Shown here piece by piece: positions 16,421 to 26,313 of a stretch of DNA of 64,000 nt. A program made the position numbers and the translations under genes. This stretch comes from Spirosoma endbachense (lineage in GTDB: Bacteria; Bacteroidota; Bacteroidia; Cytophagales; Spirosomataceae), in assembly GCF_010233585.1 (NCBI RefSeq), contig NZ_CP045997.1, forward strand, positions 1,101,211 through 1,165,210, in the 5' to 3' direction. Within the stretch, counting starts at the first letter, position 1. Each line of letters begins with the position of its first letter. The notes below the pieces were generated by a model. The model was not told where the DNA came from and made no database searches. It saw only the letters and a program-made list of their open reading frames with translations.

Positions 16421-19400
16421 TCAGAAAGTACACTGAAGGCCGATTACGTATGATTTGGCCGCTGGGTAGGTGCCGTTGTCGTAAAACAGCGCATTCGAAC
16501 TCCCGTAGTTGTTGGACTCTGGGTCCCAGCCCTGGTATTTGGTAATGGTAAACAGGTTATTACCACTTACATAAGCCCGAATTCCCTTGCTGAATTTGAC
16601 GCGGGGTATGTTGTACGCCAGCGTTAAATTCTTGACCCGGACATAGGAATTGTCTTCCACCCAGCGATCGCCAACGGGCAGGTTCGTGCCTTGGGCCGGT
16701 TTGACATACTCATTGTTGGGATTAGTCGCAGACCAGCGGTTCGCCATGCCTTCCAGCAGATTCACTTGCCCGGAAGGCGTCTCGAACGTGAAGCGGAATC
16801 CATTGAACAAACGACTGCCCTGTACGCCTTGCAGAAATCCGCTCAACTCGAAATTTTTGTATTTCACAGAGCTGGAAAAACCAAAAAAGTACTTGGGTTG
16901 TGCGTTGCCGACAATGACCTGATCGTCGGTACTGATTTTACCGTCGTTATTGACATCTTTGATTTTAAACCCACCCGTGCGGGCATCGTAACCGGGCAAA
17001 AACGTTTCGCCGGTCTGGTTGATGCCATCCAGAATGTAGGTACGGTAAATGCCCAGCGGATAACCGACTTTCAGCAGCGAATAGCTCGACAAAGCCAATT
17101 CATTCTGAATACCATCCAGCGCCAGAACCTTGTTGCTATTGAACGTAATATTTCCCGAGGCTTCCCACTTGACAGTACCAGTTAAAATTTTGGCGCTAAC
17201 TCCCAATTCAATACCCTTGTTTTCGATAGAGCCGTAGTTTCCCGTTATGGTCGTATAACCCGATGACATCGGTACGGCTTTGGTAAAGAGCAAGTTATCG
17301 GTGCGTTTGTGGTAATAATCAGCCACAATAGTCAGCCGATTATTCAAAAAAGCCAGGTCTATGCCAAGATCAAGTTGGGTAGCCTGTTCCCATTTTAGGT
17401 CAGGATTGGCAATGCCACTTGGGTTGATGCCCGTCAGTACGGTATTATTGAAGTTGTAATTATAACCTTGTCCACTTACCGTGGCCAGCGACTGATAAGG
17501 CCCGATGGCTCCCGCGTTTCCGGTAATTCCATAACTGGCCCGTAGTTTTAGGTCGGTTATAAAGGTTACGAGCTTCATAAAATCCTCTTCGATGATCCGC
17601 CAGGCACCCGATATAGCCGGAAAAAATCCGTATTTATTGTTCGCTCCGAATTTGCTCGACCCATCGACCCGAGCGGTCAAATCCAGAAAATACCGGTCTT
17701 TATAGCCATAGCCAACCCGTCCCAGATAGGAAACCAGACTGCTTTTGTTACGGAAACTCGACAGCGCATACACGGTAGCGTTTGACGTTGACCAGTTCTC
17801 GGTAAAATCATTCCCAAAGCCGGAAGCTGTCTGGTTATTGTTCTGAAGTATCTCTGACTGAGTGCCATACACCACCGTCGCATTGATCGCATGATGCTGG
17901 CCAAACACGTTCTTATAGGTCAGAATGCTCTCGTGTAAGAGGGTTTTTACATAAGTGCTGTTGTTGCTGGCACTCCCGTTAACGGCGCTGGCATTCCCGA
18001 GCGAAATCGAATCGACAATTGAGCGGGGCGAGTAAAGCTCCTGTAAACTGGAGGTCAGGTCGGCGTTGAAGCTGGCCCGGTAGGTTAGCCCTTTGGCAAG
18101 CGTTATATCGAGGTATAAGTTGCCCAGAAGCCGGTTGCTATTCGTATAGTTCTTCTTGGCCAGTTCCCCCATTGGATTGATCGTTTCCCGATAGCGACCA
18201 TTAAACTGATCCGCAAAGGAATACACGCTACCATCGGGTCGGAACGGGAGCAGGGTAGGAGGTGCGGCTACCGCCCGGCCCAGAATTCCTTCGCGGGCGC
18301 TGGTTACGTTCACACCCGTACCACCTGCATTGAGCCGATCTTCATCCGTGACGGTGTAATACAGGCTGGTACCCACTTTGATTCGGTCACTAATGCGATG
18401 GTCGATATTAGCCCGGAAGGCATACCGTTTATAATCAGTATTTTTAATGATACCATCCTGACTGAAATAGTTAGCGCCTACCGCAATTTGTGTCTTGTTG
18501 TTACCACTGGTGACCGAGAGCTGATGATTTTGAATCAGCGCTTTCCGAAAAATCAAGTCCAGATAATTAGTCCCCTGACCGACACTGCCTGGATTTGGAT
18601 AGATGACGGTAGGACTATACGTATCGTTTTCCAGCTGGGCGAATTGCGTAGCATTCAAAATGCCTAATTTTCGGGTCGTTTCCTGCTGGCCCACATAGGC
18701 ATCGTAAGACACATTGGTCACACCATCTTTACCTCGTTTGGTGGTAATCAGCACAACGCCATTGGCTGCTCTGGCCCCGTAAATAGCCGTAGCCGACGCA
18801 TCCTTGAGCACCTCTACCGATTCAATATCAGAGGGATTTATCTGAGAAAGTGGATTGGCTGCATTGACCGCCGAGGTAGCCGATATCTGAATGCCATCAA
18901 TAACATAGAGCGGCTCGGATGTCCCGTTGATGGAATTGGTACCCCGGATACGTACGCTGATATTGCCCCCTGGTGTACCTGAGTTTTGGCGCATGTCCAG
19001 ACCACTCACGCGCCCCTGAATTCCCTGGGCCAAATTAGCGACTGGCGTTACTTTCAACTCGTCGGCTTTGATCGATGCAATGGAGCCGGTTAAGGAGGTT
19101 TTCGTGCGGGTGCCGTACCCTACGACAACCACTTCGCCCAATGCCTTATTGTCGAGTGCGAGCTGTATATCGAAGGTGGTGCGATTTCCAATGGCCACTT
19201 CCTGAGGTACATAGCCAACAAAGCTGAACACCAGTATCGCTGAATTCGTAGGCACAGCCAATCGAAATGCGCCATTGCCATCGGTGACGGTACCGCGCTG
19301 CGTGCCTTTCAGCAGCACACTAACACCCGGTAAGGTGACTCCTTTTTCGTCGGTAATGGTTCCCGTAACGATCAGATCATCGACCCGAAGCGATTCGGTT

Positions 19401-19786
19401 GGAACGGATGTATTGTCTGCCCGCGATGTTTCTCTTCGTAGCACAATATAATTTCCCGAAATCTGATAGCTGATATTCAGCGGTTTCAGAAGCCGGTCGA
19501 GCACCACTTCGAGCCGGTCATTTGTAGCCCGAATCGACACCTTGTTCTCCGTTTCGATCAGTTGAGGAACGTAGGTGAACTTCACATTAGCCGCTTTTTC
19601 GATGCGACGGAGCACGGTTTTTAAGTCCTTGTGATCGAATTGAACCGATATAGGCCGATTCAATAAATCCTGTGCCATTCCGTTTCGAGCCATCGTTAAG
19701 CCCGCAAAGACTACAGCCAGTATCAACTGTACACAAGTAATCTTCATGATTGTAGTAAGGGTAAATAACTTCCCAAGTTTTTTCAT
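16421..19786 (-). CDS. SusC/RagA-like TonB-dependent transporter with STN domain
   Basis: TonB-linked outer-membrane importer of about 1,121 residues. I place the start at the ATG at 19786 (MKKLGKLFTLTT), because the longer frame back to 19924 adds an N-terminus unlike a signal peptide. After the signal come an STN (secretin/TonB short N-terminal) domain with VQFDHKDLKTVLRRIEKAAN, a carboxypeptidase-like domain (VSVLLKGTQRGTVTDGNG), the SusC plug (SVRIRGTNSINGTSEPLYVIDG, with SDIESVEVLKDASATAIYGA) and the barrel. The STN domain fits control through the FecR/ECF sigma pair just upstream. Confidence 0.95.
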   Translation of the reverse strand: MKKLGKLFTLTTIMKITCVQLILAVVFAGLTMARNGMAQDLLNRPISVQFDHKDLKTVLRRIEKAANVKFTYVPQLIETENKVSIRATNDRLEVVLDRLLKPLNISYQISGNYIVLRRETSRADNTSVPTESLRVDDLIVTGTITDEKGVTLPGVSVLLKGTQRGTVTDGNGAFRLAVPTNSAILVFSFVGYVPQEVAIGNRTTFDIQLALDNKALGEVVVVGYGTRTKTSLTGSIASIKADELKVTPVANLAQGIQGRVSGLDMRQNSGTPGGNISVRIRGTNSINGTSEPLYVIDGIQISATSAVNAANPLSQINPSDIESVEVLKDASATAIYGARAANGVVLITTKRGKDGVTNVSYDAYVGQQETTRKLGILNATQFAQLENDTYSPTVIYPNPGSVGQGTNYLDLIFRKALIQNHQLSVTSGNNKTQIAVGANYFSQDGIIKNTDYKRYAFRANIDHRISDRIKVGTSLYYTVTDEDRLNAGGTGVNVTSAREGILGRAVAAPPTLLPFRPDGSVYSFADQFNGRYRETINPMGELAKKNYTNSNRLLGNLYLDITLAKGLTYRASFNADLTSSLQELYSPRSIVDSISLGNASAVNGSASNNSTYVKTLLHESILTYKNVFGQHHAINATVVYGTQSEILQNNNQTASGFGNDFTENWSTSNATVYALSSFRNKSSLVSYLGRVGYGYKDRYFLDLTARVDGSSKFGANNKYGFFPAISGAWRIIEEDFMKLVTFITDLKLRASYGITGNAGAIGPYQSLATVSGQGYNYNFNNTVLTGINPSGIANPDLKWEQATQLDLGIDLAFLNNRLTIVADYYHKRTDNLLFTKAVPMSSGYTTITGNYGSIENKGIELGVSAKILTGTVKWEASGNITFNSNKVLALDGIQNELALSSYSLLKVGYPLGIYRTYILDGINQTGETFLPGYDARTGGFKIKDVNNDGKISTDDQVIVGNAQPKYFFGFSSSVKYKNFELSGFLQGVQGSRLFNGFRFTFETPSGQVNLLEGMANRWSATNPNNEYVKPAQGTNLPVGDRWVEDNSYVRVKNLTLAYNIPRVKFSKGIRAYVSGNNLFTITKYQGWDPESNNYGSSNALFYDNGTYPAAKSYVIGLQCTF

Positions 19787-20026
19787 ACTTTTAGCCTGGT
19801 TTTTGTCAATAGATTTTTGGAAACAATGGGCAAAAACAATCCCGTCCCCGCCTTTTTGAGGGTTGTTGCAAAGCCGGAAAAATGGAGAGGGAACGTTACT
19901 AAGGCCGGATCTGGGGCCAATCATGGTTGCAACATGGTTAGCCTGCTGATCCGGTTCTTTTTTTAGCAGTCAGGTTCAGATTTTATCATTCAGTCAGGGT
20001 TTAGTGGGTTTTGAAAAAGGATTGAT

Positions 20027-21148
20027 TTACGATTTTGGCTGACAACCCGGTCCGGAAATAATGACCTTCGTTCCCCAGACTTCATAGGTGGCCCCAATCG
20101 TCTGACAGATAATATCCAGCTTCCGAAAGAGCGGTTCATTGCCCAGCGGAGCCGTCAGGCTGCATTTGTCGAAGACGGTTGGATCATACTGGATGGATAT
20201 GCCATACGACTCTTCCAACTTGTGAAATACATCGGGGACAGCCGTATTTTCAAATACGAAATACTGTTTGGTTTCGGGCTTTTTGACCAGTATTGGCTCA
20301 TCGACTAAGCGAGCCGTTAACCGTTCGCTGCCTTTATCGAATATCGCTTGCTGGTTAGGCGTCAACAAGAGCATACCGGCGATCCGTTGCTGGTCTTCCT
20401 GCGATTTTTGAAGGGCTTTTGCGGTAAAAACCGCGACTTTCCCCGTATGAACCGCGACCGTTATCTTCGCCATGTTTGGGAAGGCTTTAATGGTAAAACT
20501 CGTGCCGACCACCTGCGTGATCAGTCCGTTCGCATAAACCATAAACGGTTGTCTGGGATTCCTGATGACCTCAAAAAAACCTTCTCCCTCAAGCCTGATT
20601 TCGCGCTTCTCGACCGAAAACGTTTTTGGGTACTTTACCCGGCTTTGGGGCTGTAAAACAACCTGACTGCCATCACTCAGCTTAATGGAGAGCGTATGAT
20701 TCGTTTCGTTGACTTTGTCGATCCACTCCGCTTCTGATTGAGACCTGGGCTGTATATAACCCATTGTTTTTTCAATCGTTCCGGGGCGCGTTGCAAACCA
20801 CCAGCCGAAACCAACTAACAGAAGAATAGCGGCCGCGGCCGCCCATTGTCGCCAGTAGCCAATACGATGGACTTGAGGCTCATCTACTAATTCGGTTGCA
20901 TCATCCTGAATCTGTTGCTGAATCTTCGTCCACATCTGGCTACCCTGTGCCTGCGTAGGCAAAACCTGCACTTGCTCTACGGCTTTCAACAGCGCTCTGG
21001 CCGCAACAACAACCGATTGCTTTTCGGGATATTGCGTCATGAAGTCCGTCCAGAACGCATTCGTTTCGCTATCAGGCTGCTGAAACCATCTTCGAAAGAA
21101 ATCATCCTGAGCCAGGTCTTCTTCTGTATAGTCGTGGTAATTGTGCAT
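20027..21148 (-). CDS. FecR-family anti-sigma factor
   Basis: A 373-residue inner-membrane anti-sigma regulator. A cytoplasmic N-terminal region (about 1-90, starting MHNYHDYTEEDLAQDDFF) is followed by a single membrane helix WAAAAAILLLVGFGWWF near residue 105. The periplasmic FecR domain (about 145-245) carries SDGSQVVLQPQSRVKYP and GEGFFEVIRNPRQPF, and a C-terminal DUF4974-type domain includes FHKLEESYGISIQYD. It is expected to receive a signal from the STN domain of the SusC protein and release the ECF sigma factor encoded next to it. Confidence 0.92.
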   Translation of the reverse strand: MHNYHDYTEEDLAQDDFFRRWFQQPDSETNAFWTDFMTQYPEKQSVVVAARALLKAVEQVQVLPTQAQGSQMWTKIQQQIQDDATELVDEPQVHRIGYWRQWAAAAAILLLVGFGWWFATRPGTIEKTMGYIQPRSQSEAEWIDKVNETNHTLSIKLSDGSQVVLQPQSRVKYPKTFSVEKREIRLEGEGFFEVIRNPRQPFMVYANGLITQVVGTSFTIKAFPNMAKITVAVHTGKVAVFTAKALQKSQEDQQRIAGMLLLTPNQQAIFDKGSERLTARLVDEPILVKKPETKQYFVFENTAVPDVFHKLEESYGISIQYDPTVFDKCSLTAPLGNEPLFRKLDIICQTIGATYEVWGTKVIISGPGCQPKS

Positions 21149-21269
21149 TGTAATCGGGCAACAAAATGGCGAAATAGTACACGTTTATAGACAAGAGAGC
21201 GGAATCGCCAAAGTGTCCCCTCGGTTTTGAAAAAAAAATTACGTTTGAGAAAAAGAAATGGGGAAAGGG

Positions 21270-21863
21270 CTATGTCAACACCCAAAACAGAAGAAATCCC
21301 AGCAAGGGAGCCAGATAGGCGGCCTGCTCGCGCAGGTGAGTGAGTGCTTTGTGAAGCGTGTTGCGAACCGACTTCTCGGTAATACCCATAATCGCGGCTA
21401 TTTCGTCGGTTTTAAAGTTTTGATAGAAGCGGAGGGTTACCACTTCCAACTGGCGTTGGGGTAATTGGGCAACCAGTTGCGCTAGTCGTTGGGTAAGTTG
21501 GGCTTCCTGCTCCCGATCGGCCATCAACTGTTCAGATGATTGGGCGAATTCAGTTTCGGTGGAGAAGGCAATGGCAGAATCGGTACGTTTTTCGCGTTCG
21601 TTGAGATGGAAAATCTTTCGGCGAAGCGAACGGAACAGGTAAAATTTGACGGAATCGACAAGAGAAAGGGAATGACGCATCCGCCATATATCGACAAACA
21701 AATCCTGAATGGCATCTTCTACCGAAGCTGCGTTGGGGATTACCTTGTACCCATAGCTGTATAAGATACGGTGATAGCGTTGGTATAACTCGGCAAAAGC
21801 ATGCTGATCGTCCTGTATTAGGGCGTTCCAGAGCAGTACGTCAGATTGCCGGTCGATACTCAA
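21270..21863 (-). CDS. RNA polymerase ECF sigma factor
   Basis: A 197-residue sigma-70 family ECF protein. Region 2 is seen at HAFAELYQRYHRILYSYGYK followed by VEDAIQDLFVDIWRMR (about 20-75). Region 4 is at LPQRQLEVVTLRFYQNFK with TDEIAAIMGITEKSVRNTL (about 140-180). The C-terminus is hydrophobic (YLAPLLGFLLFWVL), as in many Bacteroidota FecI-like factors. It heads the sigma-FecR-SusC-SusD cluster and probably drives it. Confidence 0.93.
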   Translation of the reverse strand: MSIDRQSDVLLWNALIQDDQHAFAELYQRYHRILYSYGYKVIPNAASVEDAIQDLFVDIWRMRHSLSLVDSVKFYLFRSLRRKIFHLNEREKRTDSAIAFSTETEFAQSSEQLMADREQEAQLTQRLAQLVAQLPQRQLEVVTLRFYQNFKTDEIAAIMGITEKSVRNTLHKALTHLREQAAYLAPLLGFLLFWVLT

Positions 21864-21989
21864 TTGATCAGGTGTAACGATTTAAATGACTCAAAGTAAA
21901 TTATAATTTCCATAAAATTATTAGAAATAATCATATCGTATGAAGCCAACAGAGGCCAGGGACGTCTTATCACCATTGTACGGATCTGG
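21864..21989. other. promoter-side gap upstream of the ECF sigma gene
   Basis: AT-rich DNA between the sigma start and a short coding remnant. It presumably contains the sigma promoter. I do not see a confident -33/-7 pair. Confidence 0.3.
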
Positions 21990-22148
21990 TTAGCCTGGTA
22001 TCTTCATTTCCAACAGGGCATAACTCAGACTTTTACCATGTGTATCCATTGTGAGCGAGGTTGTGACGCCACCGGTCAACGCCTGCTGACAAACAAACTG
22101 AAGTGCAGGCAGGTTGGGCAATTCATACCGGATAATCTCCCCTGTCAC
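21990..22148 (-). CDS. short conserved-looking frame, unknown (possible remnant)
   Basis: Immediately after the hybrid kinase, the minus strand is open from a TGA at 22182 to TAA at 21990. The product contains EIIRYELPNLPALQFVC then ALTGGVTTSL and DTHGKSLSYALLEM, with codon use like real coding DNA. No ATG is available; GTG at 22148 gives 52 residues. It may be a small gene with a GTG start or the 3' part of a decayed one. I do not know the family. Confidence 0.4.
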   Translation of the reverse strand: MTGEIIRYELPNLPALQFVCQQALTGGVTTSLTMDTHGKSLSYALLEMKIPG

Positions 22149-22173
22149 AATAACGGCCAGGTGCTGTTTGACT

Positions 22174-24171
22174 TTAGCTTTTCATAAATTCAGAAGGAGT
22201 CTTTTGGAAAAACTCTTTAAAAACAACCGCAAAATGCGTTGGGCTCTCGTATCCTATCAAATAGGCAGTTTCGGATACGTTATGGCCTTCCTGTAGAAAT
22301 TGTGCTGCTCGCATAAGCCAGAATTGACGCATAAAATCATTGATAGACAAATTGGTGATTGCCATCAATTTTCGGGCAAGAGTTCGGCGGCTCATGCCTA
22401 CTTCATATGCCAGTTCGTTAACACCAAATTGGCTATCATCTAAATGCTTTTCGAGCAATGTTTGTAATTTCTGAAGAAATTTGTCTGGTATAGCTTCGGT
22501 TGGAGAACGATCGCCTGGCTGGGTGAGCAATTGTTGGTAATGTGCCCGTAACGTTTGCTGTCGAGTCAGCAGGTTATGTAATCGCAGATGCAGTTCGTCA
22601 ACATGAAAGGGCTTACTGATGTAGTCATCAGCTCCCTGTTTTAAACCCTCGATCCGGCTGGGATGGGCGGATTTTGCACTAAGAATGATTACGGCAATAT
22701 GATCAGTACTGAGGTCATTTTTCAGCCGATGGGTTAATTCATACCCGTCGATTCCCGGCATCATCACATCGGTCAGGACCATATCGGGTAGTTCGGCTTT
22801 AGCCAATTCCCATCCGGCTTCACCATTGTCGGCAGTTATTACCCGATATACAGTCGATAATTCCTTGGCAATAAAGTCTCTGAGTTCATGATTGTCTTCG
22901 ACAACTAATACCAAAGCTTTTTCAATGTCCGACGGCGGTATAGGCTCTACAAGTCCCGACTCGAAAGATGGATTGACAGTAGGATGTCCCCATTCTACTA
23001 AGGATGATGCAGAATCAGCATCCAGATCCACCGCCTGAAAGGGTAAGTTGATCGTGAATTGAGTGCCAGATTCCTCACTAACCGAGCTTTGGACCATGCT
23101 GGCTACGGATACGGTGCCTCCCATTAGTTCGGTTAATTCTTTAACTAAAGCCAGGCCGATACCCGTGCCTGAATTGGTAAAACCAGGCAGGGCTTCGGTT
23201 GCCAGCGATTGTCGTTGATCGGTTTGGGGTGGAAGGATCTGGTAGAAGCGATTAAAAATATAGGGGAGTTTTTCCGGAGCTATCCCAATGCCCGTGTCCA
23301 GGACAACGAGCTGAATGGTCGTCTCCTGCGTTAATCGAACCCGTATCTGACCTGAAGCTGTGAACTTGAGTGCATTCATGACCAGATTATAGACGATTTG
23401 CTCCAGCTTTTCACTATCGAAGACATGGAACCCGATCAGGTCACTTTGGAAATCCAGGGTTAGTTGCCGACTGTCGGCCAGGGGTTTGAAGGATTGGACA
23501 ATCTGACCGACAAAACCCGTCAAATCACCGGCTCTGGTAGAAAGGGTTAAGTGTCCCGATTCGAGTTTAGCCAGATCCAGCAACTGGTTGATGAGTCGTA
23601 ATAATTGCTGGGCATTTCGCTCTACCATCAGCAGGCTTTTCCGCAGTTCCTGGGGTTCGGGCGGGCGTTGCAGGATCTGCTCGATCGGTGATAGGATCAG
23701 CGTAAGTGGGGTACGGAATTCATGGGTAATATTATCGAAGAAACGGGATTTTAAGTCACTAATTATCTTTAATTGCTGCGACTCACGCAGCTGTTGGACA
23801 TATCGGGCCGTTTTTTCAATGGTAAGGCTAAGGTCTGTGAAATCGATGGGTTTGGTGACAAAGTCAAATGCGCCCCGGTTCATGGCCGTACGGATGTTGT
23901 TCATGTCGCCATAGGCCGATACCATGACCGTGCCAATGAGTACATTTAAGGCCGCCAGCTCATTTAATAGCGCCAATCCATCCATTTCAGGCATTTGGAT
24001 GTCAAGCAGAATGAGATCGATAGCGGGCTGCTCCCGAATGAGGGCGAGACCCTGGCGGCCATTTCGGGCAAACAGGAAGGTATAGATTTGCTGTTGAATC
24101 TGTCGCCGAAATCGACCACGCAGGAGCGGCTCCAGATCCACCTCGTCGTCGACGACTAAAATTGTTATCAT
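22174..24171 (-). CDS. soluble hybrid: receiver-histidine kinase-receiver-AraC
   Basis: A 665-residue two-component protein with no sensory or membrane domain. Receiver 1 occupies 1-120, with DDE acid cluster, phosphoacceptor Asp57 in LLDIQMP and a KP motif near 110. A coiled-coil linker leads to HisKA with HEFRTPLTLILSP (His near 150) and the ATPase domain (QIVYNLVMNALKF, DTGIGIAPE, GTGIGLALV). Receiver 2 (about 415-535) has TDVMMPGIDG with Asp near 463. The AraC domain is at about 565-665 (YEVGMSRRTLARKL and IGYESPTHFAVVFKEFF). It would receive a phosphoryl signal at receiver 1 rather than sense a ligand itself. Confidence 0.93.
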   Translation of the reverse strand: MITILVVDDEVDLEPLLRGRFRRQIQQQIYTFLFARNGRQGLALIREQPAIDLILLDIQMPEMDGLALLNELAALNVLIGTVMVSAYGDMNNIRTAMNRGAFDFVTKPIDFTDLSLTIEKTARYVQQLRESQQLKIISDLKSRFFDNITHEFRTPLTLILSPIEQILQRPPEPQELRKSLLMVERNAQQLLRLINQLLDLAKLESGHLTLSTRAGDLTGFVGQIVQSFKPLADSRQLTLDFQSDLIGFHVFDSEKLEQIVYNLVMNALKFTASGQIRVRLTQETTIQLVVLDTGIGIAPEKLPYIFNRFYQILPPQTDQRQSLATEALPGFTNSGTGIGLALVKELTELMGGTVSVASMVQSSVSEESGTQFTINLPFQAVDLDADSASSLVEWGHPTVNPSFESGLVEPIPPSDIEKALVLVVEDNHELRDFIAKELSTVYRVITADNGEAGWELAKAELPDMVLTDVMMPGIDGYELTHRLKNDLSTDHIAVIILSAKSAHPSRIEGLKQGADDYISKPFHVDELHLRLHNLLTRQQTLRAHYQQLLTQPGDRSPTEAIPDKFLQKLQTLLEKHLDDSQFGVNELAYEVGMSRRTLARKLMAITNLSINDFMRQFWLMRAAQFLQEGHNVSETAYLIGYESPTHFAVVFKEFFQKTPSEFMKS

Positions 24172-24272
24172 GGGGCGCTATACTGACAATTCTGAGCAAA
24201 AATTACGAAATTCCAGATATAATACACGGTATAAATAGTTTGGGTAGACTTCAACGCCTGAGGGGCTTAGTT

Positions 24273-25490
24273 TTACAAATAGCTCAGCCACCACTGCTTT
24301 TGATGGCTGGTTTTATAGGCATCATACCAACGGCAGAGTGGATACATCGTCAGGATAACCAGTCCCCAAATCAGATAAACAACGGGCAGGCTTACTCCCT
24401 CGCCGGGCACAATAAACTTGATGGCTTTCGGTATTTTCCAGATAGCTGCCCACGCATGTCCCCGCATTAGGAAGGCAATCAGGCAGAGTGTATGAATTAA
24501 GTACCAATGGATGATGTAGTAGAAAAACGCCGTCCGGCCAAAGGTTCGCATGACAGTTGTAAGCCGATTCCTGAGTGACTCGATAACGGCCAGGAAGAGC
24601 AGTGCCGGACCAATCGTGATACACATATAAAGCAGTGAGGGCGGGTATTTCTGAACATTGATGAACGAAAGCAGAGTGAATAGCCCATTTTTTTGCGGAC
24701 TCCACACAAGCGGGTCGCCATACGTATTGCTGAACCGCAGCAGGATAAAGAAAGCGATCAATCCCAGACCCGTGCGGGTCAGTATCATTCGTCGTTGTGC
24801 CCGTGTAACGGTGGACACGAAGAATACACCTGCGCAATAGCCTACCAGCATCAGCCCCAGCCACGGCATAAATGGATAGTCGTAGTTAATCTGATGATCG
24901 ACAGCAAAGCGATACTTGCCTGGATAATGCAGCACTGCCCAACAGAGGCCCGGCTTAAATCCGGGAACGGCTTCGGGTGTATCCAGCAGATTATGCCCCA
25001 GCACAATAGCCAGTCCTATTGATAGAATCAGTCTGAAAGGCAGATGAATAAGTAGTCCCAGGATAAGCATGCTACTGCCAATAGCCCATATAACCTGCAA
25101 GATAAGGGCACCATAAAACGGATTGAACGTAATGCCCAGTGTAACGATCGTGACTTCGGTAAAAATTAACCATAAACCTCGTTTAATCAGAAAGATACTG
25201 AGCTCTCGTTTTGTCTTCCGCTGGCTTTGTAAATAGATGGATGTGCCCGAGAGAAATACGAAAATCGGAGCGCAACTATGGGTGATCCACCGGGTGAAAA
25301 ATAGGGCGGGCGTAGTAGTCGCTAAATTCAGTGGGTTGTCGGTGAAGGCGGTGCTATGAAACAGGTGCCGGACGTGATCCAGGGCCATTATCACCATGAC
25401 CAGACCACGCAGCACATCAATTGACTCAATGCGGCTGTTTTGTGAGCTTGCTGGCAGGGACGTATGAAGGCGATTTAGGGTGGGGTTCAT
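24273..25490 (-). CDS. DUF1624-type membrane acyltransferase
   Basis: A 405-residue polytopic membrane protein. The N-terminal SRIESIDVLRGLVMVIMALDHVR block, with the conserved Asp-His pair, identifies the heparan-alpha-glucosaminide N-acetyltransferase catalytic-like (DUF1624) family. About ten hydrophobic helices follow. Such proteins transfer acyl groups from the cytoplasm to extracytoplasmic sugars or other acceptors; the acceptor here is unknown. It lies 46 bp downstream of a polytopic membrane protein on the same strand and is probably co-transcribed with it. Confidence 0.87.
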   Translation of the reverse strand: MNPTLNRLHTSLPASSQNSRIESIDVLRGLVMVIMALDHVRHLFHSTAFTDNPLNLATTTPALFFTRWITHSCAPIFVFLSGTSIYLQSQRKTKRELSIFLIKRGLWLIFTEVTIVTLGITFNPFYGALILQVIWAIGSSMLILGLLIHLPFRLILSIGLAIVLGHNLLDTPEAVPGFKPGLCWAVLHYPGKYRFAVDHQINYDYPFMPWLGLMLVGYCAGVFFVSTVTRAQRRMILTRTGLGLIAFFILLRFSNTYGDPLVWSPQKNGLFTLLSFINVQKYPPSLLYMCITIGPALLFLAVIESLRNRLTTVMRTFGRTAFFYYIIHWYLIHTLCLIAFLMRGHAWAAIWKIPKAIKFIVPGEGVSLPVVYLIWGLVILTMYPLCRWYDAYKTSHQKQWWLSYL

Positions 25491-25536
25491 TGTGTGGAGA
25501 GGAAGTTAATCGGTTAGTAAGTGCCGGAGATAACGT

Positions 25537-26313
25537 TCAGGACAGAGGCAACCTAACGAACCAGGCCCCGAATGCCCGCCAGAAGGCAAAGTGATAAAAC
25601 GTCAATACAGAGGCCTGATACAGGACGAACAGACCAAGGGCAATTGGAAAAACATCGAGCCGACGATTGGTTCGCCAATCCCAAAGCAACAGAATGAGCA
25701 ACAGGCTGTCGGCCATTGCAAACCCAATAACCGGAGCAATGGGTTTTCCCTCAAGCACAGGAACAAACTGAAGCAATGGCTTGAAATGGCGGGATATAAT
25801 TCGGTCGGTGACGGGTGTAAAAAAGGCGAACATCGTAGAAACCATATAACGGGCATGAACAAGGGGTGTAAGCCGGTAATAGATCGCCAGTCCATAAAGC
25901 AGGGTAAATAGTACTAATCCGTTCAGAATCAGGGCCAGACTATAGTAAGGCCTATCGGCCAGCATATTACTTCCCTGCATTCTGAAATGCTTCAGGTTAA
26001 TAGTCGTAATAATGATGAGCGGAACAAGAAGGTACGAAAACCTGCCCACCAGCCGGTGAGTACGTTTGTGTTTCGTTCGAATGAGGTAAGCCTGAACGAT
26101 TAGCAGTATACACCAGAGTGTCAGCGTGATGCCGTGGGTATGAAATCGCATTTCTTTTTGTCCCAACACATCGGAGAAATAACGGGGCCAAAACGCCCAC
26201 AGGACAAACACAAAAAACACAGCGAAGCACAATCCTGTATTCCGGTACAGGAATTTGTCAAGTTTTACCATGAGCGGTGTGGGTTTGAGGAACTGGCTAT
26301 TTGTTATGAGCAT
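25537..26313 (-). CDS. polytopic membrane protein, family of copies 1 and 2 (copy 3)
   Basis: A 258-residue membrane protein with about seven helices. It shares the signature THRLVGRFSYLLVPLIIIT and a C-terminal VHARYMVSTMFAFFTPVTDRI block with the proteins at 7264 and 10364, but lacks a neighbouring AraC gene. Here the partners are a DUF3500 gene upstream (17-bp overlap with its 3' end) and an acyltransferase downstream. The overlap points to translational coupling. Function unknown. Confidence 0.75.
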   Translation of the reverse strand: MLITNSQFLKPTPLMVKLDKFLYRNTGLCFAVFFVFVLWAFWPRYFSDVLGQKEMRFHTHGITLTLWCILLIVQAYLIRTKHKRTHRLVGRFSYLLVPLIIITTINLKHFRMQGSNMLADRPYYSLALILNGLVLFTLLYGLAIYYRLTPLVHARYMVSTMFAFFTPVTDRIISRHFKPLLQFVPVLEGKPIAPVIGFAMADSLLLILLLWDWRTNRRLDVFPIALGLFVLYQASVLTFYHFAFWRAFGAWFVRLPLS

